Shown one piece after another: positions 10,187-19,603 of a DNA stretch of 64,000 nt. The first letter of the stretch is position 1, and each line of letters opens with the position of its first letter. The translations under genes were made by a program, and so were the position numbers. The DNA is from Lyngbya sp. CCAP 1446/10 (GTDB lineage: Bacteria; Cyanobacteriota; Cyanobacteriia; Cyanobacteriales; Microcoleaceae), in the NCBI RefSeq assembly GCF_026130175.1, contig NZ_JAIGNI010000029.1:4200-68199 (forward strand), written 5' to 3'. The notes beneath the pieces were generated by a model. The model did not search any database, had not been told where the DNA came from, and saw only the letters and a program-made list of their open reading frames with translations.

Positions 10187-10290
10187 CACTTACGCATTCC
10201 GACTCCGAGAAACCGGGTTTTTACCGTTTTGATGGGATTTAACGAATTATTTTCGTTAAAAACCCGGTTTCTGATCCCCGTGCGTAAGTG
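10187..10290. repeat. Compound palindromic element of about 104 bp
   Basis: Nested inverted repeats: outer CACTTACGCA / TGCGTAAGTG, middle AGAAACCGGGTTTTTA / TAAAAACCCGGTTTCT (16 bp perfect), inner TTTAACGAA / TTCGTTAAA. The AGAAACC(C)GGT arm motif recurs in the hairpin at 23220-23253 and near 27962, so this is a dispersed repeat. The rest of the 10119-10487 spacer has no recognisable gene. Confidence 0.8.
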
Positions 10291-10487
10291 CTAGTGGTTT
10301 GAACTTATACCCATTTTGAAAAGTATGGCTGCTCTTAAGAATTGGTAATTTTCGATCGCTCAATAGACTTATTGCATAAATCTTTGATTGATAAGTCAAC
10401 CGCAGATCTAGGCGGATCAACGCAGATGCAACGCAGATAATTTCATTCTTAGGAGAGTGCAGGAATGCAATCTTTGTAATTGAGAAA

Positions 10488-11711
10488 TTAATTGAGAAAC
10501 TCAGCAATTTTTCTAACTGCTGCTTCCAAAATTTCTGGTGACTCAACTAGGGCAAATCGCACGTAGCCTTCTCCTGATTTCCCGAAACCGGCGCCGGGGG
10601 AAGCTGCGACTCCTGTACTCTGTACTAGCTGAGTGCAAAATTTCACCGAATCCGAGGCCCAAGGTGCTGGTAGTTTCGCCCAGACGTACATGGTGGCAGG
10701 GGGTACGGGTACTTCCCAGCCGATCGCGCTCAGCGCATTTACAAAGGCATCTCGCCGTTTTCTGAAGGTTTGTACACTGGTGGTGACGGTATCTTGGGGG
10801 CCTGTTAATGCCGCACTCGCTCCGTTCAAAATCCCTAAATATTGGTTGAAGTCTACTGTGGCTTTAACTTGTCGCAGGGCTGCAATTAGTTCGGGATTGC
10901 CGATCGCATATCCGACTCGAAAACCTCCCATGCTGTAGGATTTGGATAGCGTGAAAAACTCGATCGCCACACTCTTATCTCGATCCGCCTGAAAAATCGA
11001 CGGCGCCATCAATTTACGCAATTCCTCGATATCCGAGGGCGGGCGCGCACCATCCACCGCCCCTACGGAATCGTCAAACACCAAATCCACATAGGGGAAA
11101 TCGTGCACTAAAACGAGATCATGTTGACGACAAAAAGCCACGGCTTTCTCAAAAAATGCCAGCGGGGCGATCGCAGTTGTAGGATTGTGAGGATAGCTCA
11201 AAACCATCATCTTCGATTGGGCCAAGACAGGCATCGGAATATCTTCAAATACTGGCAAAAACTGATTTTCTGCTAATATTGGCATCGGGTAAATTTGACC
11301 GCCCGCTAAATACACACCGCCCGCGTGGGAAGGATAGCCCGGATCGAGCAGCAAAGCAAAATCTCCGGGGTTTAGTACAGCTAAAGGTATATGTGCCGTG
11401 CCTTCTTGGGAACCAATTAGTGGCAGCACTTCTGTTTCGGGATTGACTGAAATTCCAAATTTTTGTTCATACCAGCAAGCTGCGGCTTCTCGGAAAGAGC
11501 GGGTTCCGTTAAACAGTAAATAGCCGTGGGTGCTAGGATCGGATAGCGAAAGGGCGATCGCATCTGTAATGTGAGCAGCCGCTGGCAAATCCGAAGAACC
11601 CAGAGACAAGTCAATCACATTTTGTCCGGCGGCTCTGGCTAGAGTTTTCGCCCGATCCATGTCGGCAAATACATTAAATTTGAGGGGTTCTAAACGTTGG
11701 GCAAATTGCAT
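10488..11711 (-). CDS. PLP-dependent class I/II aminotransferase, LL-diaminopimelate aminotransferase-like
   Basis: 407 residues, fold type I. The N-terminus (VIDLSLGSSDLPAAAHITDA) and YGYLLFNGT-like region match DapL/aspartate aminotransferase-type enzymes. The PLP lysine is Lys257 in LSKSYSMGGFRVGY, preceded by the cofactor-binding region SYPHNPTTAIAP and HDFPYVDLVFDD. Cyanobacteria usually carry one true DapL for lysine and cell-wall synthesis plus paralogues annotated the same way. This protein lacks some features I would expect of the core DapL, so the substrate is uncertain. The ATG has no clear Shine-Dalgarno. The gene stands alone. Confidence 0.85.
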   Translation of the reverse strand: MQFAQRLEPLKFNVFADMDRAKTLARAAGQNVIDLSLGSSDLPAAAHITDAIALSLSDPSTHGYLLFNGTRSFREAAACWYEQKFGISVNPETEVLPLIGSQEGTAHIPLAVLNPGDFALLLDPGYPSHAGGVYLAGGQIYPMPILAENQFLPVFEDIPMPVLAQSKMMVLSYPHNPTTAIAPLAFFEKAVAFCRQHDLVLVHDFPYVDLVFDDSVGAVDGARPPSDIEELRKLMAPSIFQADRDKSVAIEFFTLSKSYSMGGFRVGYAIGNPELIAALRQVKATVDFNQYLGILNGASAALTGPQDTVTTSVQTFRKRRDAFVNALSAIGWEVPVPPATMYVWAKLPAPWASDSVKFCTQLVQSTGVAASPGAGFGKSGEGYVRFALVESPEILEAAVRKIAEFLN

Positions 11712-11928
11712 ATTTTTGTAAGTTTTGGCGATATTAATAAATCATTTTAAATCGCTGAAAAATGATTCTTTTTGATGGTTCTTTAGAGAATGTTTTTTAA
11801 CCGCAGAGAGCGCAGAGGGCGCAGAGTCAGAGAGGAAGATTGAGGAGAAAAGAGAGATGTTTACAAATTCTTTGGGATTGTTATAGTTGTGACTTGGGAG
11901 TTGGAAACTCCCGAATCAATTCAAAATT

Positions 11929-12252
11929 TTATAAGTGACCGTCGAGCAAACCGATCAAAGTTTGTTTAGTAATCGCTCCCTCATGGGAAAGGACTACTTC
12001 GGCATTTTTAAACAGTCTCAGTGCTGGGACTCCTTCTACTTTATACTGCTTGACAGTATTCGGATTAGGGTCAATTTCCATTTTAACCACTTTCAGGTCG
12101 CTGTAGTTGGCAGCCACCCAGTCTATCGAAGGCGCAATCAGTTTGCAAGGCCCGCACCAAGATGCCCAAAAATAGGCAAGCACTGGTTGCTCTGCTTTCA
12201 GAACTTCTGTTTCAAATTTTTCGTCGTTGATGACAATTACACTGTTGCTCAT
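11929..12252 (-). CDS. trxA: Thioredoxin
   Basis: 107 residues, one thioredoxin fold. The redox motif WCGPC has its cysteines at residues 33 and 36, and the cis-proline is in EGVPALRLF. The start MSNSVIVINDEKFETEVL is typical. It reduces disulfides of cytoplasmic target proteins, using electrons from ferredoxin- or NADPH-thioredoxin reductase. Cyanobacteria carry several paralogues; which type this is cannot be told from sequence alone here. The preceding 200 bp hold an 'aaccgcagagagcgcagagg' direct-repeat motif common in these genomes. Confidence 0.93.
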   Translation of the reverse strand: MSNSVIVINDEKFETEVLKAEQPVLAYFWASWCGPCKLIAPSIDWVAANYSDLKVVKMEIDPNPNTVKQYKVEGVPALRLFKNAEVVLSHEGAITKQTLIGLLDGHL

Positions 12253-12403
12253 GATTTTACGATGATTTTTCCTGGTTGGTTATTTATAAAAAAGCACGGG
12301 CGGGCTTGAAATTTGCACTAATTTAGAAGAGGGACACAAAAACTGTTACTAATTTTAAAACATTCTGTGAATTTATTGAGTAGAAACTCAGGATTTGAGA
12401 CTG

Positions 12404-13156
12404 ATGGCTAATTCTGTATGGCGTTTAATTCCGCTGCTGCAAGCGTCTGGTAGTGTGCAGATGGCGATCGACCAATGGCTGCTACAACAGCATCTAGCGG
12501 GGAAAAATCCGCCAACTCTGCGATTTTACACCTGGGCACCGGCGGCGATTTCCTTGGGCTACCATCAGCAGCGGTGGCCTGAGTTTTGGCAGCATTTGTC
12601 CTGGGAGGGAACGCCTGTGGAGTTGGTGAGGAGGCCTAGCGGTGGGCGCGCCGTGCTCCACCAGGGTGATTTAACTTACGCAGTTGTGGCGTCGGGATTT
12701 GGCAGCAGTCGCATGAAAGCTTATCAGACTATTTGCGAGTTTTTGATTGAGGGTTGGCGGGCGATGGGTGTGGATTTGCACTACGGGGAAGCTGGGCGCG
12801 GTTATATTCACAATCCGAATTGTTTTGGTACTGCTACGGGTGCGGATTTGGTTACACCTGATGGCGGCAAGTTAATTGGTAGCGCGCAATTGCGCCGGGG
12901 TGATGCTATTTTGCAGCATGGTTCGATGCGTTTGCGATCGGATATTGGTTTGTTTTCTCAAGTTTTTGGGGAGGAATTAATTCCTGTGAAGTTACCTTTA
13001 TTTCAAGGGGGAGATGATTCGATTCCGACTATAATTGATGTTTTGAGTGCGGCGGCTTGTCGGTGTTTTGGGATTGACTTGGAAGTGCGGCCGCTTTCGG
13101 AGGAGGAATGGCAGGATATTTCGGAATTTAACACAAAAAACTCTATTTGTCGGTAG
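12404..13156 (+). CDS. Lipoate/biotin-protein ligase A-B family protein
   Basis: 250 residues from the ATG at 12404 (an in-frame TTG lies nine bases upstream). The motif RRPSGGRAVLHQGDLTYAVV matches the ligand-binding loop of LplA-type proteins, and the catalytic lysine is expected in GGKLIGSAQLRRGDAILQHG. The family moves lipoyl or octanoyl groups onto lipoyl domains of dehydrogenases and glycine-cleavage H protein. In cyanobacteria this version may act as an amidotransferase or octanoyltransferase instead of an ATP-dependent ligase; the sequence alone does not settle that. Confidence 0.85.
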   Translation: MANSVWRLIPLLQASGSVQMAIDQWLLQQHLAGKNPPTLRFYTWAPAAISLGYHQQRWPEFWQHLSWEGTPVELVRRPSGGRAVLHQGDLTYAVVASGFGSSRMKAYQTICEFLIEGWRAMGVDLHYGEAGRGYIHNPNCFGTATGADLVTPDGGKLIGSAQLRRGDAILQHGSMRLRSDIGLFSQVFGEELIPVKLPLFQGGDDSIPTIIDVLSAAACRCFGIDLEVRPLSEEEWQDISEFNTKNSICR

Positions 13157-13172
13157 GCATTGCCAGCTATAT

Positions 13173-13393
13173 CTAGGTAGTGCGAACAGTAAAAGATATA
13201 TTTTCTAGCACTACATTAGGAATATTTCCTGCACCTAAAACCTGTGTACCATCTAAAACTTCTATCCCTACCAATAACTCATTTTTACCAATATTTAAAG
13301 CAATTTTGTCCGTTAACTGTAATCACACTGATGCTTACCTTCTACAAGCCTAATGTAGAGAGCATCAATTTCTGAATCATAACTAATCTTCAT
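13173..13393 (-). pseudogene. Frameshifted DUF2283 gene
   Basis: Read on the minus strand from ATG 13393, the frame begins MKISYDSEIDALYIRLVEGK and then stops after HQCDYS. A second frame, starting at the bases that overlap that stop, continues LTDKIALNIGKNELLVGIEV and on to LENISFTVRTT, followed by TAG at 13173. Together these give one complete DUF2283 domain, a small family of about 70 residues often found near toxin-antitoxin genes. A single indel near 13315 breaks it. The rest of the spacer up to 13606 has no recognisable feature. Confidence 0.75.
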
Positions 13394-13606
13394 AAAATTT
13401 TACCTCAAAAATCAAAAGTATCGATCGCGCTCGCCGACTCTTGACCACTAAAATGAGGGCGATCGCTACTTTTTTCTGATTCTACGATTTTAGATCGGAG
13501 TAAGATACTTTGTTAACGAGAGACACAATTTCTGCTATTTTTGCTGAAACTATTGTGGGCGGGCAGACAATCCAGCCCAAAAAGTTAGATTGAAATGCTT
13601 TACAGC

Positions 13607-14401
13607 TTATGGTTTCGGATCAGTTTGAACTTGGACGATCGGCTGTTTGGCAATTTTGGCCAATTTCACCGCATCGAGCAAGCTTTCCCAATCAGAATCC
13701 AGCACTGTATCCGAAGGGCGATCGCGGCGAGCAGCAGCTAAATTGCTGAGAGCATCTTGCCAAATCCCATTTTCAGCATAAATCGCGGTTTTTCGGCGCG
13801 GATCTGCCTTTTCTAATTGACTGCGGATATCTGCACTGAGTTCAACTCGGCGTACAGTACCGATGTCGAGCAGATCTGCCGATCTATCTTCAGCCTCGCA
13901 AATCACTGTAAAATTCCAAGTGTAATTTTTGCCTACTTCCAACGGAGGCACATTTTTGTTAGCGGGGATGCTAACGCCGATTACTCCTGATAAATTGGTA
14001 ACTGTGAGAGTCTGTTTATAAATCTCGTTCCCGCTGGGATCTAGTAGGATGAATTCGGCTGATTCCGCCTTTGTTGGAGGCAAGTAGAAAAAGAATGTTG
14101 GATAGTCAGAAACAGTCCGTCCGATTTTATTTTCAGGGACTAAGCCTGTGAGATTTATTGGATTTAGCTGACTGTTGCGGCAGTTACCGCGAGTCGATCT
14201 GCCCGATCGAGGGGGCGATTGATCCATATCTTCAGGGGGCTGAGTGAAACGCGGCCCTCCCGGTACAGTTTGGCGCGGCTTACCACTGCCCCCCAACCCA
14301 CTTGGCAGCTCTTGTGCCAGACTTACAAATTGGCAAGTCTGAAATGCTCCTATCAACAATAGGGAAGAAAATACCAGCCATTTTAGTGTGAATTTAGTCA
14401 T
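13607..14401 (-). CDS. DUF928 family exported protein
   Basis: 264 residues. A signal peptide or anchor (WLVFSSLLLIGAFQTCQF) is followed by a Gly/Pro/Arg-rich stretch and then the DUF928 domain: RGNCRN, LTGLVPEN.IGRTVSDYPTF, TLTVTNLSGVIGVSIP and the charged end ENGIWQDALSNLAAARR. The ATG has AGGAAA just upstream. In cyanobacteria DUF928 genes commonly sit beside CHASE2-domain genes, as here (47 bp downstream of the CHASE2 cyclase on the same strand). This suggests a shared envelope-sensing role; the biochemical function of DUF928 is unknown. Confidence 0.88.
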   Translation of the reverse strand: MTKFTLKWLVFSSLLLIGAFQTCQFVSLAQELPSGLGGSGKPRQTVPGGPRFTQPPEDMDQSPPRSGRSTRGNCRNSQLNPINLTGLVPENKIGRTVSDYPTFFFYLPPTKAESAEFILLDPSGNEIYKQTLTVTNLSGVIGVSIPANKNVPPLEVGKNYTWNFTVICEAEDRSADLLDIGTVRRVELSADIRSQLEKADPRRKTAIYAENGIWQDALSNLAAARRDRPSDTVLDSDWESLLDAVKLAKIAKQPIVQVQTDPKP

Positions 14402-14448
14402 TGTTTTCCTAGCAGTTGTATGATTGTTTCAAGATATTTTGTCAGTTG

Positions 14449-16428
14449 TTATTTTTTCGATCTTTTTTCTCCCAAGACTCGGTAGACATCAACTTTTTTA
14501 TCCCTGCCTTTTAAAGGTAAAGCTCCCCAAGATTCTACCTCAAATTTTCCCTCAAGATGCACTAAAGTTTCTTCGGCAATCAAGATGCGGCAGGTGTCCT
14601 CTTGCCGATTTTTTTCACAGCTTTCTAGGCGAGAAGCGATATTGACACTATCGCCGATTACTCCATATTCTAAACGGGTTTTACCGCCCAAACTGCCCAC
14701 CATCACAGGCCCTGTAAAAATTCCGACTCGCATTTTTGCTGGCGGCAAACCCCGATCGCTCCAACTTTGATTCAGGGCTGGTAAGCACGCACTTATAGCT
14801 ACAGCGCAAGATACGGCAAGGCGAGCATCTTCGGCAATTTCTTCGGGAGTTGTGCGGGGAATAGGCACGCCGAATACAGCCAGCATTCCATCTCCGGTAA
14901 ATTTATTAATCACCCCTTGATGTTTTTGCACTTCCTGGGCCATTGCTGATAAATATTCATTTAACCAAGGCATTACTACTTCTGGCGGTAGTTGTTCGGA
15001 AATGGTGCTAAAACCCTGCAAGTCAGTCATGATCATTGTAGCAGTGAGTCTTTGCCCTGGCAATAGCCCCGACTGGAGGAGATGGACGCGCTCTTTCCAT
15101 AGCGCATTGGCGATCGCCGGTGAAGTTTGCTGTCCTAATAATTTCATCACAATTTCTTGCTGCTGCTTTGACTGCTGGTACTTGTATGTGATGATCACTC
15201 CTAAGGTGATTAAAAATCCCAGTGTCGGCCCTGTCACAGATATCCACCCTTGTTGAGTGAATAGAAAAAATGTGAATCCCCATAATATGCCGCCAAGTGC
15301 GATCGCGCTCACCATGAAATTGAGCGTATTTTCTAGCCTCCAAGCTAAACAGCCGCCAACTCCTACCCAAACAGCGAGCCAAAGCATTTCTTGCCATTCA
15401 TCCCAAAACCAAAATAGCTTTTTACCGTCTAAAACTGCGCTGATAATTTGGCTAGTTGCTGTTGCATGAATCAATACCCCAGCCATCATGCGGTTGTCGC
15501 TGGCACTAGCGCTATAAGGGGTAGAAAAGACATCTTTTACAGTTGGAGCTGTAATCCCGATTAGCACTATTTTACCCTTCACCAAATTGGGGTCAAGTTT
15601 TCCCTCCAAAACTTGAGTTAGGGTCACGGTTTTTGCTATATTTTCAGGAGAGCGATAATTAAGCATAATTTGATAGCCTCGATCGTCAATAGTCTGATAA
15701 CCTCCTGAGTACGATCGCAGTAGCGGAAAGACTGTTTCTCCGAGCTGAATTTCTTTATTTTCTGTGACTTTTGTCTTGACTTTCTGGCTGGTTAGATAGT
15801 TAAAAGCTAGTACCATAGAAAATGAGTTAGTAGTCAATTCTTCATCGGGAAGAAACATCAAATTTCGGCGAATTATACCGTCTGGATCGATGATTAAATT
15901 GTTAAATCCTCTGCGTTTTTTGGGTATGGTGGGAGGTGGCAGAGCTCGATCGTACTCTGAGTTGCCGATGAAAGTAATGGCGATGACTTTGGGGTTTTTG
16001 AATTGAGCAGTCAATTCTGCGTTTCCCGGTTCGTAGGGGATATCGCGGATTATATCCAAACCAATCACGGTGGGTTCGAGACGCGCTATTTCGGCGATCG
16101 CTTTTGCTAAAACGCGATCGGAAATTGGCCATTTTTTTAGAGCATGAATGTCCTTTTCTGTAACTGTCACTACCAGCAACCTCGGGTCAGGCCCTGCATC
16201 GGGGCCCAACTGCACCATCAGGTCAAAAAATTTTAATTCCAAGGGCTGCAACCAACCTAAATGTCGCACTCCTAAGAGAGTTCCTGTCACGACAATGCAG
16301 GTGATGGCAAGAGGTTGTAAGTCAGCGAATGGGAAGGAGAAACTTAACTTTTTCCAACTCCAACGTTTCTCTCCCAATTGATGATCAAATATCTTAAAAA
16401 GATTGGGCATGAGAAATCTTTTAACCAT
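14449..16428 (-). CDS. CHASE2-domain class III nucleotide cyclase
   Basis: 659 residues from ATG 16428. Order: one N-terminal membrane helix (about 45-65), extracytoplasmic CHASE2 domain (about 70-330, with VIGLDIIRDIPYEPGN and GKIVLIGITAPTVKD), three membrane helices (about 345-415) and a C-terminal class III cyclase (about 465-650). Metal-binding aspartates are present in MTDLQGFST and FTGDGMLAVFG, and the transition-state Asn-Arg pair in VNIASR. The purine-recognising lysine is in INKFTGD, but the usual Asp/Thr partner position is Gly (YGVIGDS), so base specificity is uncertain. It is the first gene of a probable operon with the DUF928 gene. Confidence 0.9.
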   Translation of the reverse strand: MVKRFLMPNLFKIFDHQLGEKRWSWKKLSFSFPFADLQPLAITCIVVTGTLLGVRHLGWLQPLELKFFDLMVQLGPDAGPDPRLLVVTVTEKDIHALKKWPISDRVLAKAIAEIARLEPTVIGLDIIRDIPYEPGNAELTAQFKNPKVIAITFIGNSEYDRALPPPTIPKKRRGFNNLIIDPDGIIRRNLMFLPDEELTTNSFSMVLAFNYLTSQKVKTKVTENKEIQLGETVFPLLRSYSGGYQTIDDRGYQIMLNYRSPENIAKTVTLTQVLEGKLDPNLVKGKIVLIGITAPTVKDVFSTPYSASASDNRMMAGVLIHATATSQIISAVLDGKKLFWFWDEWQEMLWLAVWVGVGGCLAWRLENTLNFMVSAIALGGILWGFTFFLFTQQGWISVTGPTLGFLITLGVIITYKYQQSKQQQEIVMKLLGQQTSPAIANALWKERVHLLQSGLLPGQRLTATMIMTDLQGFSTISEQLPPEVVMPWLNEYLSAMAQEVQKHQGVINKFTGDGMLAVFGVPIPRTTPEEIAEDARLAVSCAVAISACLPALNQSWSDRGLPPAKMRVGIFTGPVMVGSLGGKTRLEYGVIGDSVNIASRLESCEKNRQEDTCRILIAEETLVHLEGKFEVESWGALPLKGRDKKVDVYRVLGEKRSKK

Positions 16429-16600
16429 CTTTGACAAAATCTGCTAAGTAGGCGGTCATGATTAACGGAGAAATTCCATCGGTCATAATTTCCTGACAGC
16501 AAGGAAATTAGATTTTTAGGTTTAACGTTTAGTTTATTTATGCACACCTATTTACACCTGAAGTTGTGACTAATCTCGATGATTCATGCCAAATTTTTAA

Positions 16601-17797
16601 TTAATTTTCTTGTACGGTTTTAGCGATCGCACTTAGCTGCAATCCTTGGGGATAACTGTTCTCTGCTTTGCTGCGCTTGATGTCGGCTTCGGAAATCTGG
16701 GGTTTGAGGTATTTTGCCAAAACTTTCACCACGTCGCCCCGATCGATCGTCCCTACGACTGAACCAATGGGCGAGAGGACAATGATTCGCGGGAGTTGGC
16801 GGGCTTCCATGCTGTTAATCACGTCTGCGATGGATGCTTTTTCTGAGACTGTGGGGGTTTTTTCCAGGGGCTTCAAAATGTTGTGCAATGTCTGAATTTC
16901 CCACTGACTGCGCTCTGTGCAGCGGATATCGTCGATCGACACTAAGCCCAAATCCCGCCCGTTGGTCGCAGCGATGTAAAATGGAAACGGATTGACTTCT
17001 AATAAATAGCGATCGGCAAATTCTCGCAAAGTCAAATTTGCATCGACAACTCGAAACTCGCGGCTCATTGCATCGGCGGCCTTAGTTTTGATCAGCGCTT
17101 CTTGCAACGAAGTAAAGCGGCTGTAGCTACTAGCATTCCGAATCGCAAACCAGCCGATCAGCGCAATCCACAAACCGCCGTACTGGCGCGCTAACACACA
17201 TAAACTGACACCGAAAGCAACGGCCAGCCAACCCAAAACTTGTCCTGTTTTTGCCGCCCAGCGAACGCCGGCAAATCGAGAGCCGGTGATTTTCCAAATT
17301 GCTGCTTTTAAAACTTGTCCTCCGTCCAAAGGCAGACCGGGAATTAAGTTAAATAATCCCAAAACAAGATTGATTACTGCTACCTTTTCTGTGATAATTG
17401 ATAGCAAACTTGTCGGGGGGAAAACTTGAGAACCCAAACCGAGGATTAAAAACAGCGCGAAGCTGACGAGAGGGCCCGCAATAGCTACTTGAAAAGCTTG
17501 ACCGGGAGTTTTTGATTCCGAGTCGATCGAAGCTACTCCGCCAAATAAGAATAGAGTAATAGAATTAACTTTAATGCCTTGGGACATCGCCGCCAAGCTG
17601 TGTCCGAGTTCGTGCAAGAGCACGGAAGCAAACAGCAGCAAAGCTATTGCCAACCCGGCACTCCAGGAGAGCGCAGGCCCCCACAAGCGGTAACTGCTGG
17701 CGTATTCGCGGGTTGCGAGGGCTAAAATTATAAACCACGAATAATCTATGAGTAGCGGAATGCCAAATAATGAGCCGATTCGCCAACCTGTCTGCAT
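16601..17797 (-). CDS. Site-2 protease family intramembrane metalloprotease with CBS domains
   Basis: 398 residues from ATG 17797, which has AGGA about 8 nt upstream; an in-frame ATG at 17815 has no ribosome site. The core has several membrane helices with zinc motif HELGH and the second motif NLIPGLPLDGGQ, whose Asp is the third ligand. Two CBS domains occupy about residues 240-375, ending in GSVVGTIDRGDVVKVLAKYL. CBS-fused site-2 proteases cleave membrane substrates and may be gated by nucleotides bound at the CBS pair. Neighbours (psaK, CHASE2 cyclase) give no substrate hint. Confidence 0.92.
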   Translation of the reverse strand: MQTGWRIGSLFGIPLLIDYSWFIILALATREYASSYRLWGPALSWSAGLAIALLLFASVLLHELGHSLAAMSQGIKVNSITLFLFGGVASIDSESKTPGQAFQVAIAGPLVSFALFLILGLGSQVFPPTSLLSIITEKVAVINLVLGLFNLIPGLPLDGGQVLKAAIWKITGSRFAGVRWAAKTGQVLGWLAVAFGVSLCVLARQYGGLWIALIGWFAIRNASSYSRFTSLQEALIKTKAADAMSREFRVVDANLTLREFADRYLLEVNPFPFYIAATNGRDLGLVSIDDIRCTERSQWEIQTLHNILKPLEKTPTVSEKASIADVINSMEARQLPRIIVLSPIGSVVGTIDRGDVVKVLAKYLKPQISEADIKRSKAENSYPQGLQLSAIAKTVQEN

Positions 17798-17878
17798 GAA
17801 ATTTTCCTGCCGCATGAGAGGAAGAAAGAGTTTCTATTATATCTTTTTATACCTCTTGCCTTCCCCTTCCCGTGATTT

Positions 17879-18163
17879 TTAAAGCACTCCGGCGTTACCC
17901 AAGCCCAAGATTACTCCAGCCCCGATCAAGTGGCCCAAGCTGGTTGTGGCTAGCAATTCTGGGATGCCGAAGCCTTTGAACATTCCTGGGACTGCAACGG
18001 GTAAGGCTGGGCCCTTGCCTCGGTTTTGCTTGTTTATGCCGTAGTAGCCGATCGCGATCGCCAGCAAATTGCATATAATCATTGTCAGTCCTACCATTGG
18101 TGTCCACTCCACCGTTAAGGCAGTTGCAGATGGTACGGCTAACAGCAAAGATGAGTTAATCAT
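17879..18163 (-). CDS. psaK: Photosystem I reaction center subunit X (PsaK)
   Basis: 94 residues with a short cleavable or non-conserved N-terminus. The conserved core is two membrane helices (TPMVGLTMIICNLLAIAIGY and LGHLIGAGVILGLGNAGVL) joined by the loop GKGPALPVAVPGMFKGFGIP, then ELLATTSLGH. PsaK sits at the edge of photosystem I and takes part in trimer contacts and phycobilisome-driven excitation. AGGAG lies 8 nt before the ATG. It is alone, divergent from trpF with about 135 bp between. It firmly identifies the organism as a cyanobacterium. Confidence 0.96.
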   Translation of the reverse strand: MINSSLLLAVPSATALTVEWTPMVGLTMIICNLLAIAIGYYGINKQNRGKGPALPVAVPGMFKGFGIPELLATTSLGHLIGAGVILGLGNAGVL

Positions 18164-18298
18164 GTTCTTATGCTCCTGATTTCAGAAATATATTGAGTTC
18201 CAGAATTATAAAAAGCGTTTTGCATTAAACTAAGATTTGTTTTAATAGTTAACAATTCCTTGATATTTTGATACAAAGAAAGGAACGGAGGAGCCGGA

Positions 18299-18940
18299 GT
18301 GCGGGTTAAAATTTGTGGAATTACCAAATTAGACCAGGGAATTGCGATCGCAGCTTTGGGAGCCCAAGCTTTGGGGTTTATCTGCGTGTCGGCTTCCCCG
18401 CGCTATGTCAGCCCTCAAACAATTCGCTTGATTGTTGAGCAGTTGCCCGAAAATGTCGATCGCATTGGCGTGTTTGCTAATAGCACAATAGAAAATATCT
18501 GTCAAGTAACGGCAGAGTCAAATTTAAGCGGGGTGCAGTTGCACGGAGATGAAACAGCGGAATATTGCGATCGACTGCGCGAGTTTTTGCCGGGAATTGA
18601 AATTATCAAAGCTTTGAGAGTTAAGACTGCTGAAACTTTAGCCACGGCTGCAATTTACGCCCTTTGTGTCGATACTTTACTGTTGGATGCTTACCATCGA
18701 GATCAACTCGGCGGTACTGGCAAAACTATAGATTGGATGATGTTAGCAGAGTTTAAACCGCCTTGTCCTTGGCTGCTGGCGGGCGGTTTAACAGCGGATA
18801 ATATTTTAAATGCAATCGATCGCACCAGAGGCAATAAATTCAGCGGTGTTGACCTTTCTAGCGGTGTAGAAATAGCGCCGGGAGATAAAGATTTGACCAA
18901 AGTTGCTCAGTTGTTCGATAAATTAAAAGCTTTCAAATAA
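18299..18940 (+). CDS. trpF: Phosphoribosylanthranilate isomerase
   Basis: 213 residues, the normal length. It catalyses the Amadori rearrangement in tryptophan synthesis. The catalytic cysteine is in [10 protein letters not shown] and the catalytic aspartate in LLLDAYH; phosphate-binding elements are [19 protein letters not shown] and GVDLSSGVE. The start is GTG at 18299 with GGAG a few bases upstream. Other trp genes are absent nearby, as is common in cyanobacteria, where the pathway is scattered. Confidence 0.96.
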   Translation: MRVKICGITKLDQGIAIAALGAQALGFICVSASPRYVSPQTIRLIVEQLPENVDRIGVFANSTIENICQVTAESNLSGVQLHGDETAEYCDRLREFLPGIEIIKALRVKTAETLATAAIYALCVDTLLLDAYHRDQLGGTGKTIDWMMLAEFKPPCPWLLAGGLTADNILNAIDRTRGNKFSGVDLSSGVEIAPGDKDLTKVAQLFDKLKAFK

Positions 18941-19000
18941 ACAGTCCTGAACGTATAAAAAATATGTAGGGTGCGTATTGCGCGAGAACCCGATAAAAAA

Positions 19001-19558
19001 ATGCCTTTTCTCTCTTGCTTCTTGCTTCTTCCCTGGGAGTTACTCCCACGCCGCCTCACCCACGCTTTTTCAACTATTCCCGATTTCACCGATTTACTGG
19101 TTGCAGCCATGCTCGCCCTAGTTTACAGTGTGATCGCCCTTCCCATCGGTTTTTGGTCGGGATTTCTGAAAGTAGACGTGCAAACTTCTCGGCGTATAAT
19201 TGCTGGAGCACTCGTGGGCTGTTTGTTGAGTCCCGGTATCACCGAGGAATTATTGTTCCGGGTGTTAATACTGCCGCACCCGTCTGAGAATGTTTCTGGC
19301 TTAATGCTGTGGTTTTGGGGATGCTTGAGTTTGGTGCTGTTTGTAGTTTACCACCCGCTGAACGCGCTGACTTTTTATCCGATCGGTCGATCGACCTTTA
19401 TGAATCCCGTGTTTTTGCTACTGGCGGCTGTTTTAGGGGTAGCCTGCTCCATCGCATACCTGCAAAGCGGTTCTATCTGGCCTGCGGTGGCGGTTCACTG
19501 GCTCGCAGTCACAGCTTGGCTGCTGCTATTGGGCGGTTACAGGAGGCTTTATGGTTAA
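19001..19558 (+). CDS. CPBP (CAAX/Abi type) family intramembrane metalloprotease
   Basis: 185 residues from ATG 19001. A GTG at 18971 would add ten residues but lies inside a GTAGGGTGCG repeat-like sequence, so I prefer the ATG. Four or more membrane helices. Motif 1 is EELLFR (glutamates plus arginine of the active site), motif 2 includes YHPLNA, and motif 3 is VAVHWLAVTAW. CPBP proteins are glutamic-type membrane proteases; the substrate is unknown. The stop codon is directly followed by an ATG of the next frame, so the two genes are likely cotranscribed. Confidence 0.85.
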   Translation: MPFLSCFLLLPWELLPRRLTHAFSTIPDFTDLLVAAMLALVYSVIALPIGFWSGFLKVDVQTSRRIIAGALVGCLLSPGITEELLFRVLILPHPSENVSGLMLWFWGCLSLVLFVVYHPLNALTFYPIGRSTFMNPVFLLLAAVLGVACSIAYLQSGSIWPAVAVHWLAVTAWLLLLGGYRRLYG

Positions 19559-19603
19559 ATGTACACAGTCCAGCATCACTATATTGTCAGGAGGAACTCC
19601 ATC

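Noticed and set aside
10256-10546. 96-codon minus-strand frame
   Set aside because: Runs through the palindromic element at 10187-10290 and overlaps the aminotransferase 3' end in another frame.
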